From NCBI GenBank assembly GCA_963728145.1, contig CAVSJA010000002.1:1024114-1088113 (forward strand): 64,000 nt of DNA. The letters run 5' to 3'. The DNA comes from CAVSJA01 sp963728145. Lineage in GTDB: Bacteria > Bacteroidota > Bacteroidia > Chitinophagales > Chitinophagaceae. The notes beneath the pieces were generated by a model. The model was not told the origin of the DNA and did not search any database. It worked only from the letters and a program-made list of their open reading frames with translations. The translations under genes and the position numbers were made by a program. Shown piece by piece: positions 44,451 to 52,530 of the stretch; position 1 is the stretch's first letter; every line of letters begins with the position of its first letter.

Positions 44451-45035
44451 TCAACCCATAATATCTCTTACCTCCGCGGCAAAATGCTTTTCCATTTTTT
44501 CTTTTAGTCTTGTCCGCGCTCTATGCAATTTAACCTTTGCTGTATTCGGATCTATTCCCATAATATGTCCAATCTCTTCCAGGCTTTGTTCGCCTTTATA
44601 AAATAAGGTGATCAGTTTTGCATCATCAGGATTTAATAACTGGATGGCTTCATTCACCATTTGCAGTTTGGATTTTTGTTCTACCTGGTTTGCCCGAAAA
44701 CCCGAATCCTTACTATCTGCTATTTCAAACACTTTTTCATTATCTAATGAATGTGTATCCAGTTTTTTCTTCCTCAAAAAAGTGATACAGGTTGTATTGA
44801 CAATGGTATAAAGCCAGGTGCTGAACTTCGAGTCGCCTCTGAAATCTGCCAGGGACCGGTACGCTTTTACAAACACGTCCTGGGAGATCTCCTCTGCGTC
44901 TTCCCTGATCCTGGTATAGCGTAGGATGATGGTGAATACGAAGCTCTGATACCTCTTGACTAATTCGGCATAGAGTTGCGACTCCCCACGCAGTACCCTG
45001 CTAATTATTTCATTATCATTTGGTCCGGTAACCAT
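44451..45035 (-). CDS. ECF-type RNA polymerase sigma factor
   Basis: A 194-residue sigma-70 family protein starting at the ATG at 45035 (MVTGPNDNEIISRVLRGE). The frame extends upstream only through the 29-bp repeats. Region 2 is visible as LYAELVKRYQSFVFTIILRY, REDAEEISQDVFVKAYRSL and KFSTWLYTIV. Region 4 is LNPDDAKLITLFYKGEQSLEEI and IMGIDPNTAKVKLHRARTRL. It should direct transcription of a specific regulon, possibly including its own operon and the divergent gene at 45460. The anti-sigma candidate follows. Confidence 0.92.
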   Translation of the reverse strand: MVTGPNDNEIISRVLRGESQLYAELVKRYQSFVFTIILRYTRIREDAEEISQDVFVKAYRSLADFRGDSKFSTWLYTIVNTTCITFLRKKKLDTHSLDNEKVFEIADSKDSGFRANQVEQKSKLQMVNEAIQLLNPDDAKLITLFYKGEQSLEEIGHIMGIDPNTAKVKLHRARTRLKEKMEKHFAAEVRDIMG

Positions 45036-45065
45036 TGTATATATGACTACTGACTTTGCTCCTGG

Positions 45066-45160
45066 GTTACATATTACGTCCCGAAGCTTCGGGATAAATT
45101 TACGTCCCGATTCTTCAGGATACAATTTACGTCTCGAATCTTCGGGATACGATTTCCTCA
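45066..45160. repeat. Three tandem ~29-bp repeats with a CCCGAAnnTTCGGG core
   Basis: CGTCCCGAAGCTTCGGGATA, CGTCCCGATTCTTCAGGATA and CGTCTCGAATCTTCGGGATA follow one another at about 29-nt spacing, each separated by an ATTTA-like spacer. They lie 30-125 bp upstream of the sigma factor start. Palindromic cores in phase suggest protein binding sites or hairpins. Confidence 0.7.
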
Positions 45161-45459
45161 AGAGCAAGACAACATATATAATATAGACAAACCTGAGGCC
45201 TTCCACCGATTGTTCTTTTGGCATTGACCTGACTCCCTTATAAGCCACTGATACTCAGCATCAAATCGTAAATCATAAATCGTATTTCGTAAATTCTGGC
45301 CTTAGGCTGTAACCTCAGTTGAGAACCTTGAGTCAAAGTATCTGTAACCCCTACGGTTAAACAAGAAAAGTTCTAGAAAGGCTGTAACCTGATATCCGGA
45401 TAGGTAGTCTGATAGGACAAGAGCAAACAAAAACAATAAAACAATAAAAAATTACTTGT
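45161..45459. other. Divergent regulatory region between the sigma gene and the DUF6249-like gene
   Basis: No gene. It contains two GGCTGTAACCT copies (about 45301 and 45379) and CGTAAATCATAAATCGTA word repeats (45265-45290). Promoters for both directions should be here, but I see no clear consensus box. Confidence 0.4.
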
Positions 45460-45828
45460 ATGCACGGAGAATTCTTAATCCCAATCTTCATTTGCCTTGG
45501 AGCTTTTGCTATGGTATTCGGCATTGTTTATATGAACAAAAAAGAGAACCTGGCGATGATCGAAAAAGGCCTTAACCCGAAAGAATGGGCAAATCGACCA
45601 GCACCTTACAAAAACCTTAAATGGGGATTGTTATTTGTTGGAGCAGGCATCGGCTTATTCCTGGCTTATATCCTCAGCGAATATGTACTGGTAACTTCTG
45701 ATAAGTACGGAAGATACAGCGATGATAATCCAGCAATCTATTTCGCACTTATCGCAATCGGTGGCGGTCTTGGATTGATCAGCTCTTATCGTATCGAAAA
45801 GAAAGAATTGCTTGATAGAACGAAATAA
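45460..45828 (+). CDS. Small two- to three-pass membrane protein (DUF6249-like)
   Basis: A 122-residue protein with an N-terminal membrane helix (FLIPIFICLGAFAMVFGIVYM), the short basic motif NKKENLAMIEKGLNPKEW, a second helix (LLFVGAGIGLFLAYILSEYVL) and a third (FALIAIGGGLGLISSY). The KExxAMIEKG pattern and three-helix layout match the DUF6249 proteins often found beside sigma/anti-sigma pairs in Bacteroidota. The function is unknown, perhaps linked to the membrane stress response controlled by the divergent sigma factor. Confidence 0.78.
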   Translation: MHGEFLIPIFICLGAFAMVFGIVYMNKKENLAMIEKGLNPKEWANRPAPYKNLKWGLLFVGAGIGLFLAYILSEYVLVTSDKYGRYSDDNPAIYFALIAIGGGLGLISSYRIEKKELLDRTK

Positions 45829-45880
45829 GGGTTAATCAGCAGCACTTATCTCTACATAAATAGCCTTATCCAAAAAAGTA

Positions 45881-45915
45881 ACAGTCCCGGCTTAGCCGGG
45901 ACTGTTGCTTTTTTA
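45881..45915 (+). terminator. Rho-independent terminator
   Basis: ACAGTCCCGGC (45881-45891) pairs over 11 bp with GCCGGGACTGT (45895-45905) around a TTA loop, followed by TGCTTTTTT. It ends the DUF6249-like gene. Confidence 0.92.
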
Positions 45916-45920
45916 ATAAT

Positions 45921-45949
45921 CCCCGACTGACTGACGTCAGTCGGGCAGG
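45921..45949. repeat. GC palindrome embedded in AT-rich heptamers
   Basis: CCCGACTGA and the CAGTCGGG half form a stem. It is flanked by AATAAT on both sides and followed by TTAATAATCAATAATTG. An almost identical arrangement occurs at 55607-55635. Confidence 0.65.
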
Positions 45950-46009
45950 AATAATTAATAATCAATAATTGCCCGATGTAGAGCGGGATAATTAATCATA
46001 AGCAACATT

Positions 46010-46712
46010 ATGCCAGAAGAACAAGGAACTTAATACAACAGAAGAACAGGAATTTATCAGAGGGGCTGGCGTATTTCGATTAGCGCGATTAGGCTCGAAG
46101 TCTCGAATCCTCAATACAACAGAAGAACAGATGAACAAGGAATGATCAATTTCCATCGGAGGGTTGTCTACTGAATGAAACGGAATACAAAACGAGTTTT
46201 AAAAATATTGGAGAAACGTCCGATGGAAATTGATCATTCCTTGTTCATCTGTTCTTCTGTTGAATTGGATTTTCGAGACTTATTAATTAAGGAAATCCTT
46301 CGACTTATAGTACCCATATACGCAATAAAGCCGCGGTTGTAGTCTCGAATCTTCAATTCAACAAAAGAACAGGAATTTAAACAACAGAAGAACAGGAATT
46401 TACATCGGAGGGGCTCGTGTATTTCGATTAGCGCGATGAGGTTCGAAGTCTCGAATCCTCAATACAACAGAAGAACAGATGAACAAGGAATGATCAATTT
46501 CCATCGGAGGGTTGTCTACTGAATGAAACGGAATACAAAACGAGTTTTAAAAATATTGGAGAAACGTCCGATGGAAATTGATCATTCCTTGTTCATCTGT
46601 TCTTCTGTTGAATTGGATTTTCGAGACTTATTAATTAAAGAAACCTTTCGACTTATCGCACCCATATACGCAATAAGCCGCGGTTTGTAGTCTCGAATCT
46701 TCAATTCAATAG
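46010..46712. repeat. Two tandem ~348-bp copies of a dispersed inverted-repeat module
   Basis: Each unit contains ATTTCGATTAGCGCGAT, then GAACAGATGAACAAGGAATG and CAATTTCCATCGGA, a 55-nt centre (CTACTGAATGAAACGG...), the exact reverse complement of about 43 nt of the arm, and TTTTCGAGACTTATTAATTA. The units start 348 bp apart (GATGAACAAGG at 46130 and 46478). The block is bracketed by AT heptamers (45950-45975 and 46722-46742). Together with 34577-35060 this makes at least four module copies. No coding potential is visible. Confidence 0.85.
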
Positions 46713-46791
46713 AAGAACATTGATTATTAATTATTGATTATTGTAGATTGACTCCTAACTCCCGACTCCCGACTCCTGACTCCCGACTACA
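46713..46791. repeat. Heptamer words (TTATTGA and GACTCCC)
   Basis: TTGATTATTAATTATTGATT followed by CTCCTAACTCCCGACTCCCG-type words at 7-nt period, up to the stop codon of the protease gene. GACTCCC-type words also occur at 25741-25760. Confidence 0.65.
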
Positions 46792-48381
46792 TTACTGTTT
46801 CTGTAATGTCTCAATAGCTTTCAGCACCACCGGATCCGTCTTATTAGTCACTACGTAGTATCCTTCCATTCGCCAAATCTGTCTTGCCAGGTAGGCCTTC
46901 ATTCTTTTTTCAACCTCAGTTTTTTCTTTTTCGGTTAGATGATCAAGAGAGATGGAATCCTTTGCCGCTAATTGACGAAGATTTTGCCAGGCTTCTTCGT
47001 CCGCTTTGAAATTGGTAGCAAAATCTTCAGCAGACTTATACTTTTTCAATTCCTCCTTATGCTGTATAAAATAGGTGTAAACGAACTTTCCGAAAGTCTG
47101 CTCATAAAATAAGCGGGAAATTTCCCGCGAGACTTTGCCCGTATCATAAGGAACAAAGACATCCGGCGTGATGCCGCCACCGCCATAAACAATTCTTTTC
47201 TTTTTTAATGTGTTGTACACAGGCCCTTTTGGGATGCTGGTATCCGGCTTTAACATTTCACCGTTGTGTACGCGGTTTATCAATTCCTCGTCGTAAACAT
47301 CTCTTCCCTTATTATAAGGCTTCTGGATATTTCTTCCTGCAGGAGTATAATATCTTGAAACGGTCAGCCGGAGTTGACCGCCGTTCTTAAGGTCAAAAGG
47401 TTCCTGTACGAGGCCTTTACCAAAGCTGCGGCGTCCGACTACGGTTCCGCGGTCCCAATCCTGAACTGCTCCGGCCAATACCTCGCTGGCCGAAGCGGAA
47501 AATTCATCAACCAGTATCGCCAACGGACCTTCTTCAAATAATCCGGGTCTTTTCGTCTTGTAGTCCCTCCGCTTGGAATTTGCTCCCTGCGTGTATAGGA
47601 TGAGTTTAGGCTCATCCAGGAATTCATCGGCAATATTCACCGCATCATCGAGTATTCCTCCTCCATTACCTCGCAGATCGAGGATGAGCTTCTTCATGCC
47701 CTGGCCCTGCAATTTTTCAAGGGTCTTCATGAACTCACGGTAAGTAGTAACTGAAAATTTATTGAGGTGGATATAGGCCGTACTGCCGTCGATCATATAA
47801 CCGGCATCCGCGGCATATTTTGGAATGATGCCGCGCGTTACACTGAGTTGCTTTGCCTGGTTATTCCGGTAGATGGTTACTAATACCTTCGACCCTTCTT
47901 CACCCCTCAACATCTTTTTGATCCGATCGTGATTGATATTATTGCCTGCAACAACTGAGTCATTTACTTTAATGATCCTGTCTCCTTGTACTAGTCCCGC
48001 CTTTTCACTTGGACCACCTGGAAAAATATTGGTAATATGAATCGTATCATCAATGATAAAGTATTCCACACCGATACCTTCAAAATTTCCTTGCAGATCT
48101 TCATTTGCTTCGGTAAGGTAAACCGGGGGAATATACATCGAGTGTGGATCCAGATGACTCAACATTACTTCAATTGCACCTTCGGTAAGCGTGTCCACGT
48201 TAACTGAATCGACATACTTCAAACGGATCAGGTCCATTACTTCCTGGACCCCGGCGTGCTTTCTTGTTTGAAAGAATTTTTGAGTAGAGGGAATTTTGTC
48301 ACGAAGATTGAATCCAATCCACATTCCAAGTATCATCGTCACTGCAAAAAGTAAGGGAAGCCAAACTTTCAATTTTTTCAT
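46792..48381 (-). CDS. S41-family C-terminal processing peptidase (Ctp)
   Basis: A 529-residue protease with an N-terminal signal anchor (LPLLFAVTMILGMWIGF). Order: helical N-terminal part (VQEVMDLIRLKYVD), PDZ domain from about residue 95 (GNFEGIGVEYFIIDD, GPSEKAGLVQGDRIIKVND) and the S41 catalytic core with LILDLRGNGGG, the nucleophile in DEFSASASEVLAG and the general-base Lys in GRRSFGKGLVQ. It cleaves C-terminal tails of periplasmic or membrane proteins. Length and order are standard. It is divergent from the sugar kinase gene at 48499. Confidence 0.93.
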   Translation of the reverse strand: MKKLKVWLPLLFAVTMILGMWIGFNLRDKIPSTQKFFQTRKHAGVQEVMDLIRLKYVDSVNVDTLTEGAIEVMLSHLDPHSMYIPPVYLTEANEDLQGNFEGIGVEYFIIDDTIHITNIFPGGPSEKAGLVQGDRIIKVNDSVVAGNNINHDRIKKMLRGEEGSKVLVTIYRNNQAKQLSVTRGIIPKYAADAGYMIDGSTAYIHLNKFSVTTYREFMKTLEKLQGQGMKKLILDLRGNGGGILDDAVNIADEFLDEPKLILYTQGANSKRRDYKTKRPGLFEEGPLAILVDEFSASASEVLAGAVQDWDRGTVVGRRSFGKGLVQEPFDLKNGGQLRLTVSRYYTPAGRNIQKPYNKGRDVYDEELINRVHNGEMLKPDTSIPKGPVYNTLKKKRIVYGGGGITPDVFVPYDTGKVSREISRLFYEQTFGKFVYTYFIQHKEELKKYKSAEDFATNFKADEEAWQNLRQLAAKDSISLDHLTEKEKTEVEKRMKAYLARQIWRMEGYYVVTNKTDPVVLKAIETLQKQ

Positions 48382-48498
48382 TTTTCCGAACTGTTCTTAT
48401 TCATGAATATCCGGCTAAGTTCATGATTAATTCTCAATTCCGAACTTTACCTTCGTTGAACGGCATCGGATGGAAGATGAGTAAAATTCCAGGTTGTT

Positions 48499-49341
48499 AT
48501 GGCGATATTAATTGCGGATAGCGGAGCTACCAAATGTGAATGGTGTTTAACAAATAAGAACAAGAAACCTCTTGTGTTCTTCACGCAGGGAATCAGCCCT
48601 TATTTCCTCAATACTCCACAAATCGAAACAATTATCCGGAATGAATTGCTTCCACAATTGGGAAAAAACAAGGTGGATTCTGTTTATTACTACGGTACCG
48701 GCTGCGCAAATCCAGCGAATGCTAAAATTGTACAAAAGGCAATAACAAATGTTTTCGGGAAAAAAGAGATTGCTGTTACACATGACCTGATGGGCGCAGC
48801 AAGGGCACTATGCGGAACTGATAAGGGCATTGCCTGCATTCTCGGTACGGGTAGTAATTCCTGTTATTACGACGGGAAGAAAATCGTTAAGAACAGTCCG
48901 GGTATTGGTTATGTACTCGGCGATGAGGGTAGTGGCGCCTACCTGGGTAAAAAAGTGTTGCAATATTATATGTACAATACTTTCGACGATGAATTGAGGT
49001 ATAAGTTTGATCTTAAGTACAAAACCAGTAACATTGAGATACTGGAGAATGTTTATAAGAAGCCCTTGCCAAACCGTTACCTGGCAACTTTTGCAATTTT
49101 TCTAACGGAGAACAGGGGTCATTACATGGTAGAAAATATTGTTGAAGATGGTTTAAATGATTTTTTCTTTAATCATCTTTGCAAATATGGTGAAAGCTGG
49201 AAGATGCCGATCCATTTTGTAGGAGGCGTGGCGAACGGATTCAGGGATATGCTGGAAGAACTGTCCCGCTCTTATGAATTTGATTTAGGTAAGATCCTGA
49301 AAAATCCAATGGAAGGTCTGATTGAGTATCATACAAAATAA
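48499..49341 (+). CDS. BadF/BadG-type N-acetylhexosamine (GlcNAc/MurNAc) kinase
   Basis: A 280-residue kinase of the ASKHA fold: phosphate-1 motif ADSGATKCEWCL, phosphate-2 CILGTGSNSCYY, a GYVLGDEGSGAYLG loop and adenosine motif FVGGVANGF. Length and motifs fit the BadF-type N-acetylglucosamine kinases. With murQ only 25 bp downstream, a role in phosphorylating GlcNAc or MurNAc released during peptidoglycan recycling is likely; which of the two sugars is not readable from sequence. The start ATG at 48499 gives the phosphate motif right at the N-terminus, as expected. Confidence 0.85.
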   Translation: MAILIADSGATKCEWCLTNKNKKPLVFFTQGISPYFLNTPQIETIIRNELLPQLGKNKVDSVYYYGTGCANPANAKIVQKAITNVFGKKEIAVTHDLMGAARALCGTDKGIACILGTGSNSCYYDGKKIVKNSPGIGYVLGDEGSGAYLGKKVLQYYMYNTFDDELRYKFDLKYKTSNIEILENVYKKPLPNRYLATFAIFLTENRGHYMVENIVEDGLNDFFFNHLCKYGESWKMPIHFVGGVANGFRDMLEELSRSYEFDLGKILKNPMEGLIEYHTK

Positions 49342-49366
49342 CCAAACCGAACCGAGTTACTGAATC

Positions 49367-50188
49367 ATGTCATCATTCATTAAAACAACCGAGCAATCGA
49401 GTCAATACCGTCACCTTGAGAAGATGAGTATCCTTGAGGTCCTTACCAATATGAACAATGAGGATAAGAAAGTTGCTCTTGCAGTTGAACAAGCCATTCC
49501 CCAAATAGAAAAATTGGTTACGATAATCACCGACCAGATGCATGCTGGAGGAAGGTTATTTTATATCGGAGCCGGTACCAGTGGCCGCCTCGGAATTCTG
49601 GATGCGAGTGAAATTCCTCCAACCTATGGCATGCCACATGGACTCGTGATCGGATTGATAGCCGGAGGAGATGAAGCAATACGCCGCCCCATTGAAAATG
49701 CAGAGGATAGTACCGAGGACGGATGGGCTGACCTGGAAAAACATTTCGCCAACGAAAAGGATGTAGTAATTGGAATTGCCGCAAGTGGAACCACACCTTA
49801 TGTAATAGGCGCATTGCAGGAATGCCGCAAAAGAGGCATCATAACGGGCTGCATTGTGTGCAATGAAGGAAGTCCTGTAGCAGCCGCTTCTGATTACCCT
49901 GTAGAAGTTGTGGTTGGACCCGAATTCGTGACCGGAAGTACCCGAATGAAAAGTGGAACGGCTCAAAAACTTGTTCTGAATATGATATCCACTGCCGTAA
50001 TGATCCAGATCGGAAGGGTAGAGGATAACAAGATGGTCAATATGCAGTTGACCAATAATAAGCTGATCGATAGAGGGACAAAAATGGTTATGGAGAGAAC
50101 AGGAATCCTGGATTATGAGAAGGCAAAGGACCTGCTATTGACGAGTGGAAGCATAAAAAAAGCCATCGAATCTCAGTCCCGGAAATAG
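49367..50188 (+). CDS. murQ: N-acetylmuramic acid 6-phosphate etherase
   Basis: A 273-residue SIS-domain lyase that removes D-lactate from MurNAc-6-phosphate to give GlcNAc-6-phosphate. Seen: FYIGAGTSGRLGILDASEIPPTYG, VIGLIAGGDEAIRRPIENAEDS, GIAASGTTPYVIGAL and GSTRMKSGTAQKLVLNMIST. It follows the amino-sugar kinase gene by 25 bp, so the pair converts free MurNAc (or GlcNAc plus MurNAc) to a common intermediate in wall recycling. The C-terminal helical region is shorter than in the longest family members, as is usual in Bacteroidota. Confidence 0.95.
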   Translation: MSSFIKTTEQSSQYRHLEKMSILEVLTNMNNEDKKVALAVEQAIPQIEKLVTIITDQMHAGGRLFYIGAGTSGRLGILDASEIPPTYGMPHGLVIGLIAGGDEAIRRPIENAEDSTEDGWADLEKHFANEKDVVIGIAASGTTPYVIGALQECRKRGIITGCIVCNEGSPVAAASDYPVEVVVGPEFVTGSTRMKSGTAQKLVLNMISTAVMIQIGRVEDNKMVNMQLTNNKLIDRGTKMVMERTGILDYEKAKDLLLTSGSIKKAIESQSRK

Positions 50189-50295
50189 TTTCCCGCCGCC
50201 TATATTAAGTCTTCGCCACCCTGCCATTTTTTCTTTGCCGCCCGGAGAAAATGAGTTAACTTTTCTAACTATCCTTCATCATTAAACTCCGTCTT

Positions 50296-51531
50296 ATGAG
50301 GTACAGAATTCTACTTACGCTTTGCGCATTCTTTTCTCTTCTTATCGCAACAGCACAACAAAAACAAAACAAAGCCTATGCAATCACAAGTGAAAAGCAA
50401 GGCCAGTTTGTTTGGACAGAAGTGAAGTTGATTGATCTTAACACGGGGCAGGTATTGCAATCCGTTTTTGAAAACAACCGCACAGCTTACAATGTGTACA
50501 ATGCCAGAACGGGCAACAGCATCCAGGTTAAGGATGAAAAAGGGGTTGTGACCAACAAACAAAAGCAACCTTTTTCGAGTTTCTCGGCAGCCTGCGCTTA
50601 TGATAAGAAGCATAACAGGCTTTATTTCACACCCATGTTCATCAACGAGCTTAGGTATATTGACCTGGGAGCAAAATCTCCGAAGCTTTATTATTTTGAG
50701 GGAGAGAACCTAAGCAAGGCAACCAATCTTAATGATGAAGCCAACCATATCACCCGTATGGTAATCGCAGCCGATGGAAATGGATATGCACTCAGCAATG
50801 ACGCAAAACATTTCGTAAAGTTCACTACTGGCAAGAAGCCGCAGATCATTGATCTTGGTTCATTGCAGGATGATCCAAAAAATGGCCGTGTTTCGGTGCA
50901 CAATCGTTGTACAAGCTGGGGTGGAGATATGATCGCCGATGCTTCAGGAAATATCTATATGATGTCCGCCTATCATTCGATATTCAAGATCGATGTCCGC
51001 AACAAGGTTGCCACTTATCTTGGTGGTATAAAAGGTTTGCCTGATAAATTCACGACCAATGGAGCAGTGATAGATAACGAAGGCAACCTGATCGTGAGCA
51101 GCGCGAATTCAACCGATGGGTATTATCGCGTAAACATGGCAGATTGGACTGCAATCAAAATAAACAATGGAAGCAAAGTATTCAATGCATCCGATCTTGC
51201 AAACGGTAATCTAGCGTTTGAAACAAAACAAGAGCGCGTTCCGGTATTTCAACGTTTAACACCTACCGATGCCAAAATATCAATCTATCCCAATCCAGTA
51301 ACCGAAGGAAGTTTCAGGGTAAGTTTCGACAGCAAGGAGATTGGCCGTTATGATATTCAATTGGTAGACCTTCTGGGAAGAAGAATCGCTACAAAAACTG
51401 TCACCATCGCCAATGAAGGCCAGGTAGTAGAATTTCCAGTGGCTGAAAAATTGAGTAAAGGCTTGTACATGGTGAAAGTGTTAAACAATGACAAAAGAAC
51501 TGTTCGCACAGAAAAAATTATCATAGAATAG
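50296..51531 (+). CDS. Secreted T9SS type A sorting-domain protein, beta-propeller-like
   Basis: A 411-residue preprotein with a signal peptide (ILLTLCAFFSLLIATAQ). The middle contains repeating blade-like units (GNGYALSNDAKHFVKFTTGK, GNIYMMSAYHSIFKIDVRNK, GNLIVSSANSTDGYYRVNMAD), suggesting a WD40/NHL-like propeller. The last 80 residues have ISIYPNPVTEGSFRVSF, LVDLLGRRI and SKGLYMVKVLNNDKRTVRTEKIII, a canonical T9SS sorting domain. It should be exported and anchored on the cell surface; the ligand or substrate is unknown. It stands alone with a terminator. Confidence 0.88.
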   Translation: MRYRILLTLCAFFSLLIATAQQKQNKAYAITSEKQGQFVWTEVKLIDLNTGQVLQSVFENNRTAYNVYNARTGNSIQVKDEKGVVTNKQKQPFSSFSAACAYDKKHNRLYFTPMFINELRYIDLGAKSPKLYYFEGENLSKATNLNDEANHITRMVIAADGNGYALSNDAKHFVKFTTGKKPQIIDLGSLQDDPKNGRVSVHNRCTSWGGDMIADASGNIYMMSAYHSIFKIDVRNKVATYLGGIKGLPDKFTTNGAVIDNEGNLIVSSANSTDGYYRVNMADWTAIKINNGSKVFNASDLANGNLAFETKQERVPVFQRLTPTDAKISIYPNPVTEGSFRVSFDSKEIGRYDIQLVDLLGRRIATKTVTIANEGQVVEFPVAEKLSKGLYMVKVLNNDKRTVRTEKIIIE

Positions 51532-51565
51532 TGCAATAAAAAATATTTGGATTGCCTACGATCAA

Positions 51566-51594
51566 GGCTGTAAATTGCTTACAGCCTTTTTTAT
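51566..51594 (+). terminator. Rho-independent terminator of the T9SS protein gene
   Basis: GGCTGTAA (51566-51573) pairs with TTACAGCC (51579-51586) around an ATTGC loop, followed by TTTTTTATTT. Confidence 0.9.
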
Positions 51595-51611
51595 TTAAGT
51601 GAAGCTGAACC

Positions 51612-52175
51612 ATGCACGATATAGAACCATTTTATAATTGGCGGCACATTTACACGAGTGAGCAGGACGAACGTTCACCGTTCTATGGAAGAGTATACTC
51701 CGAATTTGAATTTTCACATACCATTTACAATTATTATATACATCCGCAGTGGGATGATTTCGGATCAAAGACGCTTTACCTGAAAGTGATCATGGCCGAT
51801 TATGATGAACATTATGTGATCATCGAATTGATTGGGGAATGGAATGACGCGATCGAGAATGATATCATGGAGCTAAAAAGAGAAGTAGCCGATGTGTTCT
51901 TCAAACAGGGTATAACCAAGTTCATTCTGATCGCAGAAAACGTAATGAATTTCCATAGCAGCGATAAAGATTACTATGCAGAATGGTTCGAAGAAGTGAC
52001 TGATGAAAATGGCTGGATTGTCGTTTTAAACATGCCCGAACAAACCCAATACGACTTCAAACGCAGTTGTCTGCACCGCTATCTCGAATTAATGGACCTA
52101 GAGAACTGGCGGACTTACAAGCCAATACACCTCTTCCGCAAGATTGACCAGCAGATAAAGAACCGCCTGGAATAG
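51612..52175 (+). CDS. Conserved-looking cytoplasmic protein, function unknown
   Basis: A 187-residue acidic protein without signal peptide or membrane segment. It is rich in Tyr, Trp, Asp and Glu (EFEFSHTIYNYYIHPQWDDF, KVIMADYDEHYVIIELIGEW, FHSSDKDYYAEWFEE). No family or catalytic motif is recognised. It lies just upstream of the aromatic operon's leader region on the same strand, but the operon has its own promoter and attenuator, so the two are probably unrelated. Confidence 0.75.
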   Translation: MHDIEPFYNWRHIYTSEQDERSPFYGRVYSEFEFSHTIYNYYIHPQWDDFGSKTLYLKVIMADYDEHYVIIELIGEWNDAIENDIMELKREVADVFFKQGITKFILIAENVMNFHSSDKDYYAEWFEEVTDENGWIVVLNMPEQTQYDFKRSCLHRYLELMDLENWRTYKPIHLFRKIDQQIKNRLE

Positions 52176-52246
52176 CCGTCCAGCCTGTATTTCAGGGCTA
52201 AAGCAGTGCCGTAGGCGTGAACCATCGTAATTGTCGCATAAAAAAA

Positions 52247-52277
52247 TTTGGCAGAAAGCCATTTGTTCCTATTTTTG
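52247..52277 (+). promoter_or_regulatory. Promoter of the aromatic amino acid operon
   Basis: TTTG (52247-52250) and TATTTTTG (52270-52277) match the Bacteroidota -33 TTTG and -7 TAnnTTTG boxes exactly with 19 nt between. Transcription should start a few bases before the leader-peptide ATG at 52288, giving a very short 5' end. Confidence 0.7.
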
Positions 52278-52287
52278 AAACATCATC

Positions 52288-52380
52288 ATGAAAACAACGA
52301 AAGCATTCCGCTGGTTCTATTTTTACTTTTACTACTATTTTACCAATAGAGCCGGGAAGCTATTGTTGGCAACTAACTAA
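52288..52380 (+). CDS. Phe/Tyr-rich leader peptide of the aromatic operon attenuator
   Basis: A 30-codon ORF that is too short for ordinary gene callers. Residues 7-18 read FRWFYFYFYYYF: five Phe, five Tyr and one Trp in twelve codons. It ends ...RAGKLLLATN and TAA. Leader peptides rich in the regulated amino acid, followed by mutually exclusive hairpins, are the hallmark of transcription attenuation (as in the enterobacterial pheA and trp leaders). Here stalling at Phe or Tyr codons would signal shortage of exactly the products of the downstream operon. The promoter lies 10 bp upstream and the terminator 25 bp downstream. The peptide itself probably has no other function. Confidence 0.9.
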   Translation: MKTTKAFRWFYFYFYYYFTNRAGKLLLATN

Positions 52381-52435
52381 CTGTTCTAAATAGACAACAA
52401 TAAGAATCCCGGCAAGTAGCCGGGATTTTTGTTTT
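52303..52435 (+). promoter_or_regulatory. Attenuator: protector, antiterminator and terminator stems
   Basis: Terminator (3:4): AATCCCGGC (52405-52413) pairs with GCCGGGATT (52419-52427), loop AAGTA, then TTTGTTTT. Antiterminator (2:3): GCCGGGA (52351-52357, leader codons 22-24) pairs with TCCCGGC (52407-52413), the same left arm as the terminator, so the two structures exclude each other. Candidate protector (1:2): GC-TTCC (52303-52309, one bulged A) with GGAAGC (52355-52360). A ribosome stalled at codons 10-18 would leave segment 2 free to pair with 3 and let transcription continue. The pairings are seen; the mechanism is inferred from the classic model. Confidence 0.82.
52405..52435 (+). 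terminator. Attenuator terminator
   Basis: 9-bp GC-rich stem with a 5-nt loop and TTTTTGTTTT tail, 25 bp past the leader stop codon and about 95 bp before pheA. Confidence 0.9.
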
Positions 52436-52441
52436 GGAAGG

Positions 52442-52500
52442 GGTTGGCGACCTTACTCAGTACCTTACAAACAATCACGCGCTAAGTAAGGTCGCAAACC
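52442..52500 (+). other. Second hairpin between attenuator and pheA
   Basis: GCGACCTTACT (52447-52457) pairs perfectly with AGTAAGGTCGC (52485-52495), with a 27-nt loop and outer GGTT/AACC pairing. There is no T run, so it is not a simple terminator. It could be a processing or stability element of the operon mRNA, or another dispersed palindrome. Confidence 0.6.
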
Positions 52501-52530
52501 TTGCCCTGAGATGAAAGTAAAAAGACACTA

